Source of the DNA: RHLJ01 sp048058975 | Lineage (GTDB): Bacteria > Bacteroidota > Rhodothermia > Balneolales > Balneolaceae | Reading direction: 5' to 3' | Assembly (NCBI GenBank): GCA_048058975.1 | Contig: JBLLNP010000002.1 | Coordinates: 194,177-258,176, forward strand | Length of the DNA: 64,000 bases | Part shown: positions 8,000 through 17,916 of the stretch, one piece after another | Position numbering within the stretch: position 1 is the stretch's first letter | How the letters are laid out: every line of letters starts with the position of its first letter | Notes under the pieces: generated by a model | What the model saw: only the letters and a program-made list of their open reading frames with translations | The model's database searches: none | Told to the model about the DNA's origin: nothing | Position numbers and translations under genes: made by a program

Positions 8000-10444
8000 T
8001 TATTCAGTTCTTAATTGAGAAATTGGGTTTTGAAGTGCAGTTCTTACAGCAATTATACAAATGGGGAGCAGTGCAATCACGAATATGCCAGTACTTGCTA
8101 TTGCAAACTGTGCTATTCCAAAATCAACCTGATAGGAAAAGTTTTGTAACCACTCAAGAATGATAAAATAGGAGAGAGGTACACCCAAGAGAATGGCAAT
8201 GAAAATCAGCTTAACAAAAAAAGCGGATTGAATGGAAACCAAATCTTTTAAGGAGGCTCCTAAGACTTTTCTTATTCCAAATTCTTTGGTTCGCATTTCT
8301 GCATAAAAAGAGGTTAATCCTACTAACCCTACAATGGCGAGTATAATGGTAACCCACGAACCTATTGTGAATAGTTTCTTATAGATCACATCAATTTTAT
8401 AGTAATCTGCGATCATAGAATCCAGAAATTCATACTCTAAGCCTGCTTCTTCATCAAGCTCAATAAACTGGCCTATAATCTGTTCGATGTCTGCCAGTGT
8501 TTCGCTTGTTTCATTACCCGTTAAACGAATTGCAAAATCATCAATACCTACAAATGGATTATCGATATACCCAATAATCAACGGTTCAATCTCTTCATGA
8601 AGTGATCTGTAGTGAAAATCTTCGATTACACCCACAACTGTAGCTTCTAGAGATTCTTCATTACCAAGCGAAAGAGTTTGGTTTATAGGAGACTGATCCT
8701 TAAAAAGAATTTGTGCAGCTGCGCGGTTTATCAAAACAGAAGAGCGATTAAGGTTTTCTCCTCCTTCAGCGTGAAAGTTTCTTCCCTGAAGAAGATCAAG
8801 TTCAAGAAGGGGAAGTACATGCTCATCAAAAGCATAAAATGAGATCGGTAGATTTTCATCAGGATTCTCTTCTCTGCTAACTTCAACCATGTCGGGTTCC
8901 CGATAACCACTGATCATACGACTTAATCCCGCTATGCCTATAACATTTGGGTGACTTGAAATCTGATGTTTGAGATCAGGAATACTATTTCTGAGCCTTC
9001 CATCATTGATTTCCATAACTACCACCTGCTCGTTTTCGAAGCCTAACTCTTTATCGAATATATAACCAAGCTGTTTGTTGGTAACCAAGGTTAACACAAC
9101 AATTATGTACGTAAGTGCGAATTGACCTACCACTAAGCTTTTCCTGAAAAACGAGCTTTGTACTGATCCTGTAGATGTTTGTTTTACCGTATTCGAAAGC
9201 TCATTTTTCGTGAGCATAAATGCCGGGTAGGAACCTGAAACAACCCCGATTATTAAAAGCAATGGTAAAGCATATAATCCTACATTAATCAAATCAGAAC
9301 TAGTTAAAGCCAACTGGATACCAGCAATAGATTCGAAATAAGGGATCATAAGTTGCAGTAGTCCAAGCGAAGGGATTAGAGCCAGTGTTGTCATTAATAC
9401 AGATTGAACAAGAAAGAGCAAAACAAGTTGGGATTTCTGAGCTCCGAACACGCTTCTTAAGCCTACTTCAGCCGTTCTTTTGATAGATCTGGCTGAGGAT
9501 AAATTCATGTAGTTGATGCATGCGATTACAAGAATAAGGACGGCAATGGCAATAAAAATGTACACATATTGAATATTCCCTGGCACACCATTTAATTCAT
9601 CTATGTTAGTCTGAATATCTGAGGAGTTGAAATGAATATCGGTGATTGGCTGTAAAGTAATTGCCGTTTCGATTTCCGGGTTTCCAAAATAGGTAGCAGA
9701 TATTTCCTGTAACTGAGAGGCAATTAATTCAGGATCGGCTTCCTCATCTAGTTTTACATAGTTATGGGCTACTCTGCCTCTCCAACTTGTATAGTATTCT
9801 CGAAACCAATCGGGGCCAGTAAAATTTTCCAGATATCGGTCAACGCTGGCATGGATTACCGCACTAAACCTAAAGCTTGAATTTTTGGGTAAATCATCTA
9901 AAACAGCTGTAACAGTAAACAATCCATAGGTTTCAATATCCATGGTTTTTCCTATGGGGTTTTGATCACCAAAAAACCGCTGAGCCGTTTCTTTTGTTAG
10001 AACGATCGACATTTGATTACTAAGAGCGTTGCCCTCATCCCCGTATGCAATCTCTAGGTCAAATATTCGAAGAAAAGATGCATCAGTAGAAACTATATTG
10101 TCTAACCTTGCTCGTTTTTGATCGGTTTCTACGATTTGTTGAGGAACCCCGAAAACTTTTGATACTGCTTCGATACCGTCAATCTCGTCGGTTACAACTT
10201 CTGAAAAGGGTAGGGGTAATTGAGCAGTGGTATTTTCCTGAGCGTCCTGACTTGATGTGAGCAGAGTACGGTAAATACGATCATGGTCAGAATATGAAGT
10301 ATCATAGTTTAGCTCATGGTTTAGAAAAATGAGCATTAGAGCAAAAAATGATAAGCCGATACTTAATCCAATAAAACTGATTAAAGAATAGTATCTATCT
10401 TTTAAAATATTTCGATAGGCGATTTTAAGGTAATTCAAAAACAT
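8000..10444 (-). CDS. MacB/FtsX-type ABC transporter permease, 814 aa (copy B, diverged)
   Basis: I place the start at ATG 10444 (MFLNYLKIAYRN), 2 bp after the stop of copy C. The frame is open further upstream, but that part only overlaps copy C and matches no family sequence. Domain order is as in copy A. The first FtsX block reads AEVGLRSVFGAQ (about 325), lacking the RK pair common in the other copies, and is followed by LFLVQSVLM where most have QFxGESxLI. The second block is regular (KEFGIRKVLGAS, about 719). The C-terminus is NPISQLRTE, the most diverged of the set. It appears intact and is translated with its neighbours. Confidence 0.9.
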   Translation of the reverse strand: MFLNYLKIAYRNILKDRYYSLISFIGLSIGLSFFALMLIFLNHELNYDTSYSDHDRIYRTLLTSSQDAQENTTAQLPLPFSEVVTDEIDGIEAVSKVFGVPQQIVETDQKRARLDNIVSTDASFLRIFDLEIAYGDEGNALSNQMSIVLTKETAQRFFGDQNPIGKTMDIETYGLFTVTAVLDDLPKNSSFRFSAVIHASVDRYLENFTGPDWFREYYTSWRGRVAHNYVKLDEEADPELIASQLQEISATYFGNPEIETAITLQPITDIHFNSSDIQTNIDELNGVPGNIQYVYIFIAIAVLILVIACINYMNLSSARSIKRTAEVGLRSVFGAQKSQLVLLFLVQSVLMTTLALIPSLGLLQLMIPYFESIAGIQLALTSSDLINVGLYALPLLLIIGVVSGSYPAFMLTKNELSNTVKQTSTGSVQSSFFRKSLVVGQFALTYIIVVLTLVTNKQLGYIFDKELGFENEQVVVMEINDGRLRNSIPDLKHQISSHPNVIGIAGLSRMISGYREPDMVEVSREENPDENLPISFYAFDEHVLPLLELDLLQGRNFHAEGGENLNRSSVLINRAAAQILFKDQSPINQTLSLGNEESLEATVVGVIEDFHYRSLHEEIEPLIIGYIDNPFVGIDDFAIRLTGNETSETLADIEQIIGQFIELDEEAGLEYEFLDSMIADYYKIDVIYKKLFTIGSWVTIILAIVGLVGLTSFYAEMRTKEFGIRKVLGASLKDLVSIQSAFFVKLIFIAILLGVPLSYFIILEWLQNFSYQVDFGIAQFAIASTGIFVIALLPICIIAVRTALQNPISQLRTE

Positions 10445-10446
10445 GT

Positions 10447-12831
10447 CTATTCGCTTTTTAAACTTTGAACGGGATTTAGTAGCGCTGCTTTTATTGCTTG
10501 ATAGCAAACTGCAAGCATCGCCACCAGAATGGTAATTACAAAAGTGAAAATGAAGACATCTACACTTATTCTGGTTTGGTAAGCAAATTCATTCAGCCAG
10601 CTTGTAATCCAATAGTAGGAAAATGGGATTCCGATAACGAAGCCAATCAAAACCAGGACCAGATATTCTTTTGAAAGCGATCCAACAATTCCCCTGACGC
10701 TGGAGCCCAAAACCTTTCGGATACCGATTTCTTTAGTTCGCTGTTGAGCGGAGAAAGCAACCAGACCGAATAAACCGAAGCAGGCTATTAAAATGGCAAC
10801 CACTGTAAGATAACTAAGTAGTGTTCCGGCATTTTCTTCTACTTGATGAAGCCTTCCATAGTGTTCATCAAAAAAAGAAGCGGTAAGCGGGTTGACAGGA
10901 TCGAACTTAGCCCAGACTTCTTCAAGACCAGCCAGTATTTCTTCAGTTTGATCGGTGTTAACTTTTACTGAAATTCGGGAGAACCACCCACTAGGTGGTA
11001 TAAACAACATGATCGGTGCAACTTGTTCACGCATCGACCGGAAATGAAAATCTTTGAGTACTCCAATTACGGGCTTGTTTTCCATCTCGAGTACATCAAT
11101 TGGGATAGTGATAGACTTACTTAGTGGATCATCTGTCCAGCCAAGCTGACGAACTGCTTCTTCATTCAACAAAAAACCACCTTGTTGATCGGTGCTGAAT
11201 TCTGTTGAAAAATCTCGGCCATTAATTATCTGCATTCCAAAAGTCTTAACGAAGTCGTGATCAACAGCTAGCATTCGAACAGTCGGTTCGTCTTCTTCGC
11301 TTATACCTTCAGCAGAGTACGGGAGTCCCCAATCACTTCCACCGGGCATATTTCCTGAGAAAGAAACCTCTGTAACTCCTGGAATCTGTAGAAATTCAGC
11401 TTTTATAGTTTCGTACTGTGAGTTAATGGCAAAGTCCCGGATCGGAATTGTGAGTATTTGTTCTTTATCAAAACCCAGATCCTTGTTTTGCATAAAATTG
11501 AATTGTTTCTGCATCACCAGAGTAGAACAAACCAAAGCAACGGAGGCTGCAAACTGAAAGATAACCAGTCCTTTTCTAAGCAATACATTTCCCTGAATTT
11601 TCTGAACTCCTTTTAAAATTGAAGAAGGTTTGGGTGAAGAAAGAACAAATGCCGGATAGATCCCGGATAAAAATCCAATGATTAAGGTAACACCAATAAT
11701 AGATGCTATAATACCCGGGTTTAACAGAAAAGAGTTGTCAAACGGGCTGCTTGAAAGCTCGGAAAAAGAAGGAAGAAACAGGTCTGTAATAATCAGAGCC
11801 AGAATAAGGGCTATAAAAGTTACGATCAGAGATTCTCCCAGGAATTGGCGGATCAATGCTCCGCGCTGAGCACCAATTGTTTTACGAATACCGACCTCTT
11901 TAAGACGGGTAGATGCTCTAGCCGTCATCAGGTTGATAAAATTGATGCAGGCCAATAGAAGAATAAAAAATCCGACAATTCCATAGGCATAGAGCGAGGA
12001 AATATCAGAATTCAGTACCATTTCTCTCCATAAGTTTGATGTAAGATGAATGGAAGTAATTGGTTGAAGTGTGGCTTTGTTTTCCGGATCGTAGAAATCT
12101 CCCAGGTTACGTTCAAGAATTCTTTGCATTTGATTTTCAACGGAAGCTATTGAAGCTTCATCATGTAGTTGAACATAGGTATAGAATTGGTTCCATGCCC
12201 GCCAGTCATCAATATCAGGGTGAGTGTAAGTAGTTAAAGAAACAAGAAACTCGAACGTAAAATGACTGTTTGAAGGTATTTCATCAAGAATACCAGTAAC
12301 AGTGTATTCAGTTTCTTCACTAAGAATCAGAGTTTTTCCAATGGGGCTTTCATCCTCGAAAAAGCGATTAGCAAACTCCTGAGTTATTACAATCGAATTA
12401 GGCTGATGGAGAGCGGTTTTTGGATCTCCCTCAAGAAGAGGAAAGGTGAACATTTCAAATACGGACGAATCCGCAAAGAAACCGTTGCCTTCAAAGAACC
12501 GATTATTAGCATAACGCATCAATGAAGTACCATGAAATACAAAACGGGTTACCGCTTCTACTTCAGGAATTTCAGATAAGGCAGCCTCGCCCCATGGAGC
12601 GGTTACTTTGGCTATTCCATCATAGTTGTCATCTCGGCCTCCTGTTGCAACAAGGCGATAAAGTTCGTCCTTATTTTCATGATACTGATCAAAACTGAGT
12701 TCGTAGCTTACATATAGGCCAACAAGTATAAAGCAAGTCAAACCTGCTGCAAGTCCAGCAACATTAATAGAGGAATACACTTTGTGTTTCTTCAGATTTC
12801 TGAATGCGATTTTAAGGTAATTCAAAAACAC
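10447..12831 (-). CDS. MacB/FtsX-type ABC transporter permease, 794 aa (copy C)
   Basis: An intact member of the array begins MFLNYLKIAFRNLKKHK at 12831. TM1 is at about 20-42, and the first FtsX block carries KEVGIRKTIGAQ (about 309) followed by RQFLGESLIV. TM5 is at about 425-445 (GLVIFQFAASVALV). The second periplasmic domain has NGRDFST and DFHFRS. The second block has KEIGIRKVLGSS (about 699), and the C-terminus is NPVQSLKSE. The stop lies 2 bp before the start of copy B, and the start lies 2 bp after the stop of the frameshifted copy D. The four permease genes and ATPase thus form one tightly packed operon. Confidence 0.92.
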   Translation of the reverse strand: MFLNYLKIAFRNLKKHKVYSSINVAGLAAGLTCFILVGLYVSYELSFDQYHENKDELYRLVATGGRDDNYDGIAKVTAPWGEAALSEIPEVEAVTRFVFHGTSLMRYANNRFFEGNGFFADSSVFEMFTFPLLEGDPKTALHQPNSIVITQEFANRFFEDESPIGKTLILSEETEYTVTGILDEIPSNSHFTFEFLVSLTTYTHPDIDDWRAWNQFYTYVQLHDEASIASVENQMQRILERNLGDFYDPENKATLQPITSIHLTSNLWREMVLNSDISSLYAYGIVGFFILLLACINFINLMTARASTRLKEVGIRKTIGAQRGALIRQFLGESLIVTFIALILALIITDLFLPSFSELSSSPFDNSFLLNPGIIASIIGVTLIIGFLSGIYPAFVLSSPKPSSILKGVQKIQGNVLLRKGLVIFQFAASVALVCSTLVMQKQFNFMQNKDLGFDKEQILTIPIRDFAINSQYETIKAEFLQIPGVTEVSFSGNMPGGSDWGLPYSAEGISEEDEPTVRMLAVDHDFVKTFGMQIINGRDFSTEFSTDQQGGFLLNEEAVRQLGWTDDPLSKSITIPIDVLEMENKPVIGVLKDFHFRSMREQVAPIMLFIPPSGWFSRISVKVNTDQTEEILAGLEEVWAKFDPVNPLTASFFDEHYGRLHQVEENAGTLLSYLTVVAILIACFGLFGLVAFSAQQRTKEIGIRKVLGSSVRGIVGSLSKEYLVLVLIGFVIGIPFSYYWITSWLNEFAYQTRISVDVFIFTFVITILVAMLAVCYQAIKAALLNPVQSLKSE

Positions 12832-12833
12832 TG

Positions 12834-15292
12834 TTACTCTCCCTTCAAACTTTCAACAGGATTGATGGTGGTTGCTTTAAATGACTGATATCCAACAGAA
12901 ATCCAAGCGATAAGGAGACTTGCTAAACCAGCAATTATGAAGGTCCAGAAACTTATTTCTGTTTGATAGGCAAAACCTTGCAGCCAAGTATTCATTGCAT
13001 ACCAGGTTATGGGGATAGCAAATAGAAATGCGATTAGTACTAATTTTGTGAATTCCTTATTCACAAGTAATACAATTCCTTTCGAAGAAGCTCCAAGTAC
13101 TTTGCGAACACCAATTTCTTTGGTCTTTCGAACCACTAAGAGGGAAGCTAATCCAAATAGTCCTAAACAAGCGATAATAATCGCGAAGGTAGAACCAAAA
13201 GTTACAATCTGACTCAAACGCTCTTCCTGGCGGTACTGGCTATCTACTGCTTCGTCCAGAAAAGTAACATTAAATGGCTCTCCAGGGCTTACTTCTCCCC
13301 ATGTTTTTTCAAGAGCAGCTAGAGTACCGGGAATATTAGTTGGACTTATCTTTACAGAAATGCTTGGAGATGCAGAACTGAGGTCAAGATTATCAATTCC
13401 TGAAAAAATAATTCTGGGCTCTATTACCAATACCAATGGTTCAACACTGGTTTTTAAAGAAGCGAAGTTGAAATTTTGAACCACTCCAAGTACTTGGTGT
13501 TCATGAAATTCAGGACTGGGAAGGGTTGCATTCAAAGGATCGGTCCAGCCATGTTCTTCTACAAAAGCTTCATTCACAATAATTCCCAATCTTGCATCAG
13601 AAGAAACCTCCTGAGAGAACCTCTTCCTTCCAGGAAATTTAATCCCATTAAGTTAGCGTAATCGTGATCCACAATGTTCATCCGGAAAGGATGTAGTTTT
13701 TCTTCAGTATCTCGATAATCGGCCGACATCCAGTCATTATCAGCAGGTGTATAAAGAGAGGCTGCCACTCCTTTCACTTCGGGGATTGAGGCGAGTTGTG
13801 ATTTCAGGAGTTCGGTTTTGGAAGAAGCTCTCTGCATCAATCCTAAAAATCCGGTTTCCTGGTCAGGGTTATCATCTATTTCGATGATGACGATATGCTC
13901 TTTTTGGAATCCCAGGTCAGAAGAGCGCAAGAATTCTAATTGGTCTGAGATGATTAGTGTGCTTCCAATTAAGAAGATGGAAAGCGTAAACTGGAAAACC
14001 ACCATTCCGGTTCTGAATAAGCTGCGGTCACCTTTTATCTGGATTTTCCCTTTCAGAACTTCCACGGGTTTAAACCCGGAAAGAATCAGGGCAGGGTAAA
14101 TGCCTGCAATTATGCTTATGAAAATGGCCAGCCCTAAAAATAACGAAAAGGTTTTCAGTGAAAACGTAAGTACAAGTGCTGTACCAGATAGTTGGTTGAA
14201 ATAGGGTAGCAGCAATTCCGAAAACAACAAACCAATACTTAGTGCCAGAACAGTCATCAATAATGCTTCTCCCCAAAACTGGTACATTAGGTGTGTTCGT
14301 TCAGCTCCGATAGTTTTACGAATGCCGACTTCTTTAGCCCGGCTGGTCGATCGGCTGATAGACAGGGTCATGAAATTAACACAAGCAATAAGAAGCACGA
14401 GTACAGCAATACCCAAAAGAATGTACAGATAGGTAGGATCGGTTACGGAAGCTATTCCTACAGGAACATCGGGATTGAGCCGGATGTCTGTTAAGGGTTG
14501 CAGATCTACTGTGTAATTACTCCTGTTCCATTCCTCTTCACCAAAAATTTCCTGCATCATAGCGACCAACTTACCTTGTGTCTCAGAAATCTGTGTGTTT
14601 TCATCCAGTTGAACATAGGTTTCAGCTATTACAGAAAACCATCCGGTATAAGCTCTTTCACTAAACAGCTTTCGCCCATTTTCCATGGGGATTAAAAGTT
14701 CATAGGTAATACTCGAATTTATGGGATAGTCTTCTATGATTCCTGAAACAGTGAAAGGTTCAAACTGGTCATTCATTTTTACCAGTAATGTTTTTCCAAG
14801 AACGTCATCGGTTCCAAAAAACCGTTCTGCTGATGAAGGGGTTAAAACTACATTGGAAGTCTGTGCAAATACCGATTCCGAAGTTCCCTTAAGTAGCTCG
14901 AAATCAAACATGGTGAAGAATTCCGGATCAACAAGTTGGATTCGCTCAGAAAAGCCTTCTGTCTGATCATCAGCTTTCACTAAATCATTATAAACATACC
15001 TTCGAGCTATGCTTTCTGCTTCAGGAATATTTTCAGCGATTGATTCTTTTAGCCTTAGAGGTGTAACAGTATTCCAGTAAATACTTCCATCTCCATAATC
15101 TTCATGAACCCAGGCTCTGTATATGCGGTCAGAGTTTGAGTGAAATTTATCATAACTGAATTCATTAGTGAGATAAAGCAGGATTAACAGGCAACAGGCA
15201 ACCCCAACTGAGAGCCCGAAAATATTAATGCCCGAATAAGTTTTGTTCTTGAAGAGATTGCGAAATGCAATTTTGATATAGTTTTTGATCAT
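12834..15292 (-). pseudogene. MacB/FtsX-type permease (copy D) broken by a single 1-base frameshift
   Basis: Translation from ATG 15292 gives a normal MIKNYIKIAFRNLFKNK start, a first FtsX block (KEVGIRKTIGAE, about 319) and the second periplasmic domain as far as NFLEGRG. The frame then shifts and stops after 572 residues. From 13619 down, the other frame continues the family sequence: FSQE, then VNEAFVEEHGW, KEIGVRKVLGAS (about 722) and NPVESLKGE, ending at 12834. Restoring one base at 13620/13621 rebuilds the GRxFS motif and an 819-residue protein. No other damage is seen, so this is a very recent mutation or a sequencing error. It is the first gene after the promoter and dyads at 15329-15433. 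A TTG at 13589 could start a short product, but that is not a complete domain. Confidence 0.85.
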
Positions 15293-15328
15293 GATATCAG
15301 CTGATTTAGTTAACGGCTAGTAACTATG

Positions 15329-15343
15329 CCAACAATCATACCA
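15329..15343 (-). promoter_or_regulatory. Sigma-54-like promoter of the copy D-C-B-A-ATPase operon
   Basis: On the minus strand TGGTATGATTGTTGG has GG at 15342-15341, ten bases, then GG. This matches the -24 TGGCACG and the -12 TTG of sigma-54 promoters, but the usual C of the -12 GC is G. The start codon is 37 bp further on. The dyad pair lies exactly 55 positions upstream of the first G. Confidence 0.7.
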
Positions 15344-15396
15344 AAGTGATGAAATTATACGAATAAGCTCAAAAACGATGATTATGAGCTAAAACC

Positions 15397-15433
15397 TGTA
15401 CGTTTTTATACAGAAGGTGTACGCAATTGAACA
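15397..15433. promoter_or_regulatory. Enhancer-type dyad pair (UAS) for the copy D operon
   Basis: Two 16-bp dyads, TGTACGTTTTTATACA (15397-15412) and TGTACGCAATTGAACA (15418-15433), are separated by 5 bp, so their centres are 21 bp (two helical turns) apart. The same pair occurs before three other promoters of this cluster. It is the likely binding site of the NtrC-family regulator encoded at 37705. Confidence 0.75.
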
Positions 15434-15454
15434 GTTGGTTTGTCTCCATTAAAC

Positions 15455-15480
15455 AAGCGAAGGATTTAAACCCTTCGCTT
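15455..15480 (-). terminator. Hairpin terminator after permease copy E
   Basis: AAGCGAAGG (15455-15463) pairs with CCTTCGCTT (15472-15480). On the minus strand it lies just downstream of the copy E stop codon and is followed by GTTTAAT, a modest T-rich tail. It separates the copy H-E operon from the dyads and promoter of the next operon. Confidence 0.65.
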
Positions 15481-15494
15481 ATGAAAAAGAATAG

Positions 15495-17846
15495 CTATTC
15501 ACTCTTCAAGCTCTTAACGGGATTCATCAGTGCCGCTTTTACCGATTGCCAGCTTACCGTTAACCATGCGATCACCAGGGCACATATTCCGGCAGCAGCA
15601 AATACCCACCATTCGATGCCCGAACTATACGCGAAATCATCCATCCATTGGCTCATCAAATACCAGGATACTGGAATAGAAATAACTATCGAAATGAGCA
15701 CAAGTTTGGTGAAGTCTCCTGATAGAAGGAGTATCAGGCTTCGAACAGAAGCTCCAAGTACTTTTCTAACCCCAATTTCTTTTGAGCGTTGTTCGGCTGT
15801 AAATGCAGATAATCCAAATAAACCCAAACAAGAAATAAATATGGCGATAATGGCAAAATATCTTGCTAATGCTCCTATTCGCATTTCTCCGCGATAAAGG
15901 CTGGCATATTGTTCATCCATAAAATTGTAATCGAAAGGATAGGATGGATTAAAAGAACTGTACAACTCTTCAACTTGAGAAAGTGTATTGATAATATTAG
16001 CAGACTCAATTCGAACAAAAGCCCTCCATCCAAATTCGGGAGTCAACCTAAAGAAGAGTGGACTTACTTCGGTTCGGAAACTTTGGAAGTGGAAATCTTT
16101 TGCTACCCCGATAATTTCCCGTTCATCGCCCCAAAGTGTAATGGTTTTACCAATCGGATCTTCAAGTCCCATTACTTTTATACCAGTCTCATTGAATATG
16201 ATTTTTGCAGAATCAGCTCCAAAATCATCTGAAAAACTACGCCCTTCAATAATTTCAATGTCCATGGTTTCGATTAAGCCAAAATCCATTCCAATATTTT
16301 CAAAAAGTATGCGTGTTTCTGGATCTTTATCAGGCCAATCAAGCCCCATCGTATTATTCTGTTGATTTAAAAAGGAATGAGTAGAGCGAGAAGCGTTTAT
16401 TACACCTGGAATATTTTCCAATTGTTCTTTAAATGCAGGCCATTGTTCTCCGATTTGCCCTTCTGTAGTAAAGTAAATCAAATTCTCTTTGGTGTAGCCT
16501 AAATTCTGACTTTGCGTAAATTGAATCTGACGGTATATAATTATAGTTGAAACAATAAGGATAATAGATAAGCTGAACTGAAAAACTACTAGTCCCTTTC
16601 TGGCGAACGCCTCTTTCGCCGATGACTTCAAAGATCCTTTTAATGATTTAACTGCTTCAATAGAAGACAGGTAAAACGCAGGATAGCTTCCTGAAACTAA
16701 TCCTGTTATAAGAACAGTACTCACAAAGATGGCAAGCAACATAGGATTAGTGTAATCCACAGAAATAGATTTGTCGGTTAGGTTATTAAATATGGGAAGA
16801 CAGAGTTCCACCAGCAGAATGGACACAAATAAAGAAAAGAAGCTGATGATCATCGATTCACCTATAAACTGCCCAATTAACGAACCCTGACTAGCTCCGA
16901 TAGATTTTCGTATGCCAACTTCTTTAGAACGTTTAGCAGCTTTGGCGGTACTAAGGTTCATAAAGTTGATACAGGCGATCAGTAGAATGAAGATTGCAAC
17001 AATTGTGAACAGGCGAACATATTCAATTCGACCTCCGGTTACTACCTTATTTTCGAATTGGCTATACAAGTAGCGATCTGCAAAAGGATAAACGAACAGT
17101 TCTACATGAGATTCTTCGTTCTTTGTCTTGATGAAATCAGCTATTTTAGTATTCAATGCGTTAGCATCCACCCCGGGAGTAAGCTTTGCAATGCTTCTGG
17201 GTCCGTTATTTCCCCATTCAGAAGCCCAATCATTTTCAAGCAGCCAGTCATCGTAACGGAGGAGACAATCAAACTCAAAAGTCGAGTTCTCGGGCATATC
17301 CCTGAACACCCCCGTTACTGTAAGTTCTGTATCATTATCGAGAGTAATTCCTTCACCCATAGGATTCCGAGCTCCAAAATACTTCTCAGCCATTGATGCG
17401 GACAGTACAATAGAATTAGGGTTGGTAAGAAGGTCGTCACGGTCTCCATAAACTAAATCTATACTTAGAATATGGAAGAAATCATTTTCTACATATAGCC
17501 CGGTTTCCCGAAAAGACTGGTTATCTTTAGTGAATAAATAGTCGCTGTTCCAGGTATAGGTAGAAGTATATTCAAACTCCGGAAATTCTTCTTTAAGCGT
17601 GCGCGCAAGAATTCCCGGTGTAGATAAAGTGGTCATTACCTCATCGGAATAATGCTGATGTTCCATAATCTGATATATCCGATCAGAATCTGCATGATAC
17701 TGATCCATATTTACCTCGTCTATTACCCACAAAAAAATCAGGAAACTGCATGTTAAACCAATTGATAGGCCTGCAAGGTTTATAAAGAATGAACTTTTTT
17801 GGCGTCTGAATCCCCGAAACGCTGTTTTCAAATAATTTCTAAGCAT
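15495..17846 (-). CDS. MacB/FtsX-type ABC transporter permease, 783 aa (copy E)
   Basis: The start is taken as ATG 17846 (MLRNYLKTAFRGFRRQK). A GGAG lies 6 bases upstream, and the open frame above it has no family match. TM1 is at about 22-42. The first FtsX block has KEVGIRKSIGAS (about 307) and GQFIGESMII. The second periplasmic domain has EGRSFSDDF, and the second block KEIGVRKVLGAS (about 687). The C-terminus is NPVKSLKSE. It is the last gene of the H-G-F-E operon. Its Shine-Dalgarno lies in the arm of a hairpin (17853-17884), so its expression may be lower than, or regulated apart from, the genes before it. Confidence 0.92.
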   Translation of the reverse strand: MLRNYLKTAFRGFRRQKSSFFINLAGLSIGLTCSFLIFLWVIDEVNMDQYHADSDRIYQIMEHQHYSDEVMTTLSTPGILARTLKEEFPEFEYTSTYTWNSDYLFTKDNQSFRETGLYVENDFFHILSIDLVYGDRDDLLTNPNSIVLSASMAEKYFGARNPMGEGITLDNDTELTVTGVFRDMPENSTFEFDCLLRYDDWLLENDWASEWGNNGPRSIAKLTPGVDANALNTKIADFIKTKNEESHVELFVYPFADRYLYSQFENKVVTGGRIEYVRLFTIVAIFILLIACINFMNLSTAKAAKRSKEVGIRKSIGASQGSLIGQFIGESMIISFFSLFVSILLVELCLPIFNNLTDKSISVDYTNPMLLAIFVSTVLITGLVSGSYPAFYLSSIEAVKSLKGSLKSSAKEAFARKGLVVFQFSLSIILIVSTIIIYRQIQFTQSQNLGYTKENLIYFTTEGQIGEQWPAFKEQLENIPGVINASRSTHSFLNQQNNTMGLDWPDKDPETRILFENIGMDFGLIETMDIEIIEGRSFSDDFGADSAKIIFNETGIKVMGLEDPIGKTITLWGDEREIIGVAKDFHFQSFRTEVSPLFFRLTPEFGWRAFVRIESANIINTLSQVEELYSSFNPSYPFDYNFMDEQYASLYRGEMRIGALARYFAIIAIFISCLGLFGLSAFTAEQRSKEIGVRKVLGASVRSLILLLSGDFTKLVLISIVISIPVSWYLMSQWMDDFAYSSGIEWWVFAAAGICALVIAWLTVSWQSVKAALMNPVKSLKSE

Positions 17847-17852
17847 AAAAAT

Positions 17853-17884
17853 CTCCGTGGTTAAGTTCTGCACTTAACACGGAG
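17853..17884 (-). promoter_or_regulatory. Intercistronic hairpin overlapping the ribosome binding site of copy E
   Basis: On the plus strand CTCCGTGGTTAAG (17853-17865) faces CTTAACACGGAG (17873-17884), paired except for one bulged base, with a 7-base loop. In the mRNA (minus strand) the 3' arm contains the CGGAG that serves as Shine-Dalgarno for ATG 17846. The hairpin is followed by ATTTTT. It could be an attenuator or partial terminator, or a structure that hides the ribosome binding site. Confidence 0.65.
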
Positions 17885-17916
17885 AAAAAGTAGATGGGTT
17901 ACATTAGAAATCAGCT

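Noticed and set aside
10445..10507. N-terminal extension of permease copy B from 10507
   Set aside because: It overlaps the coding end of copy C and has no family similarity; ATG 10444 gives the standard N-terminus.
12834..13589. A separate 251-codon gene starting with TTG at 13589
   Set aside because: It is the in-frame continuation of the frameshifted permease D; it begins in the middle of the second periplasmic domain and has no own start signal.
13600..13640. Programmed frameshifting in permease D
   Set aside because: No slippery sequence, downstream pseudoknot or Shine-Dalgarno-like stimulator is visible; a simple 1-base loss fits better.
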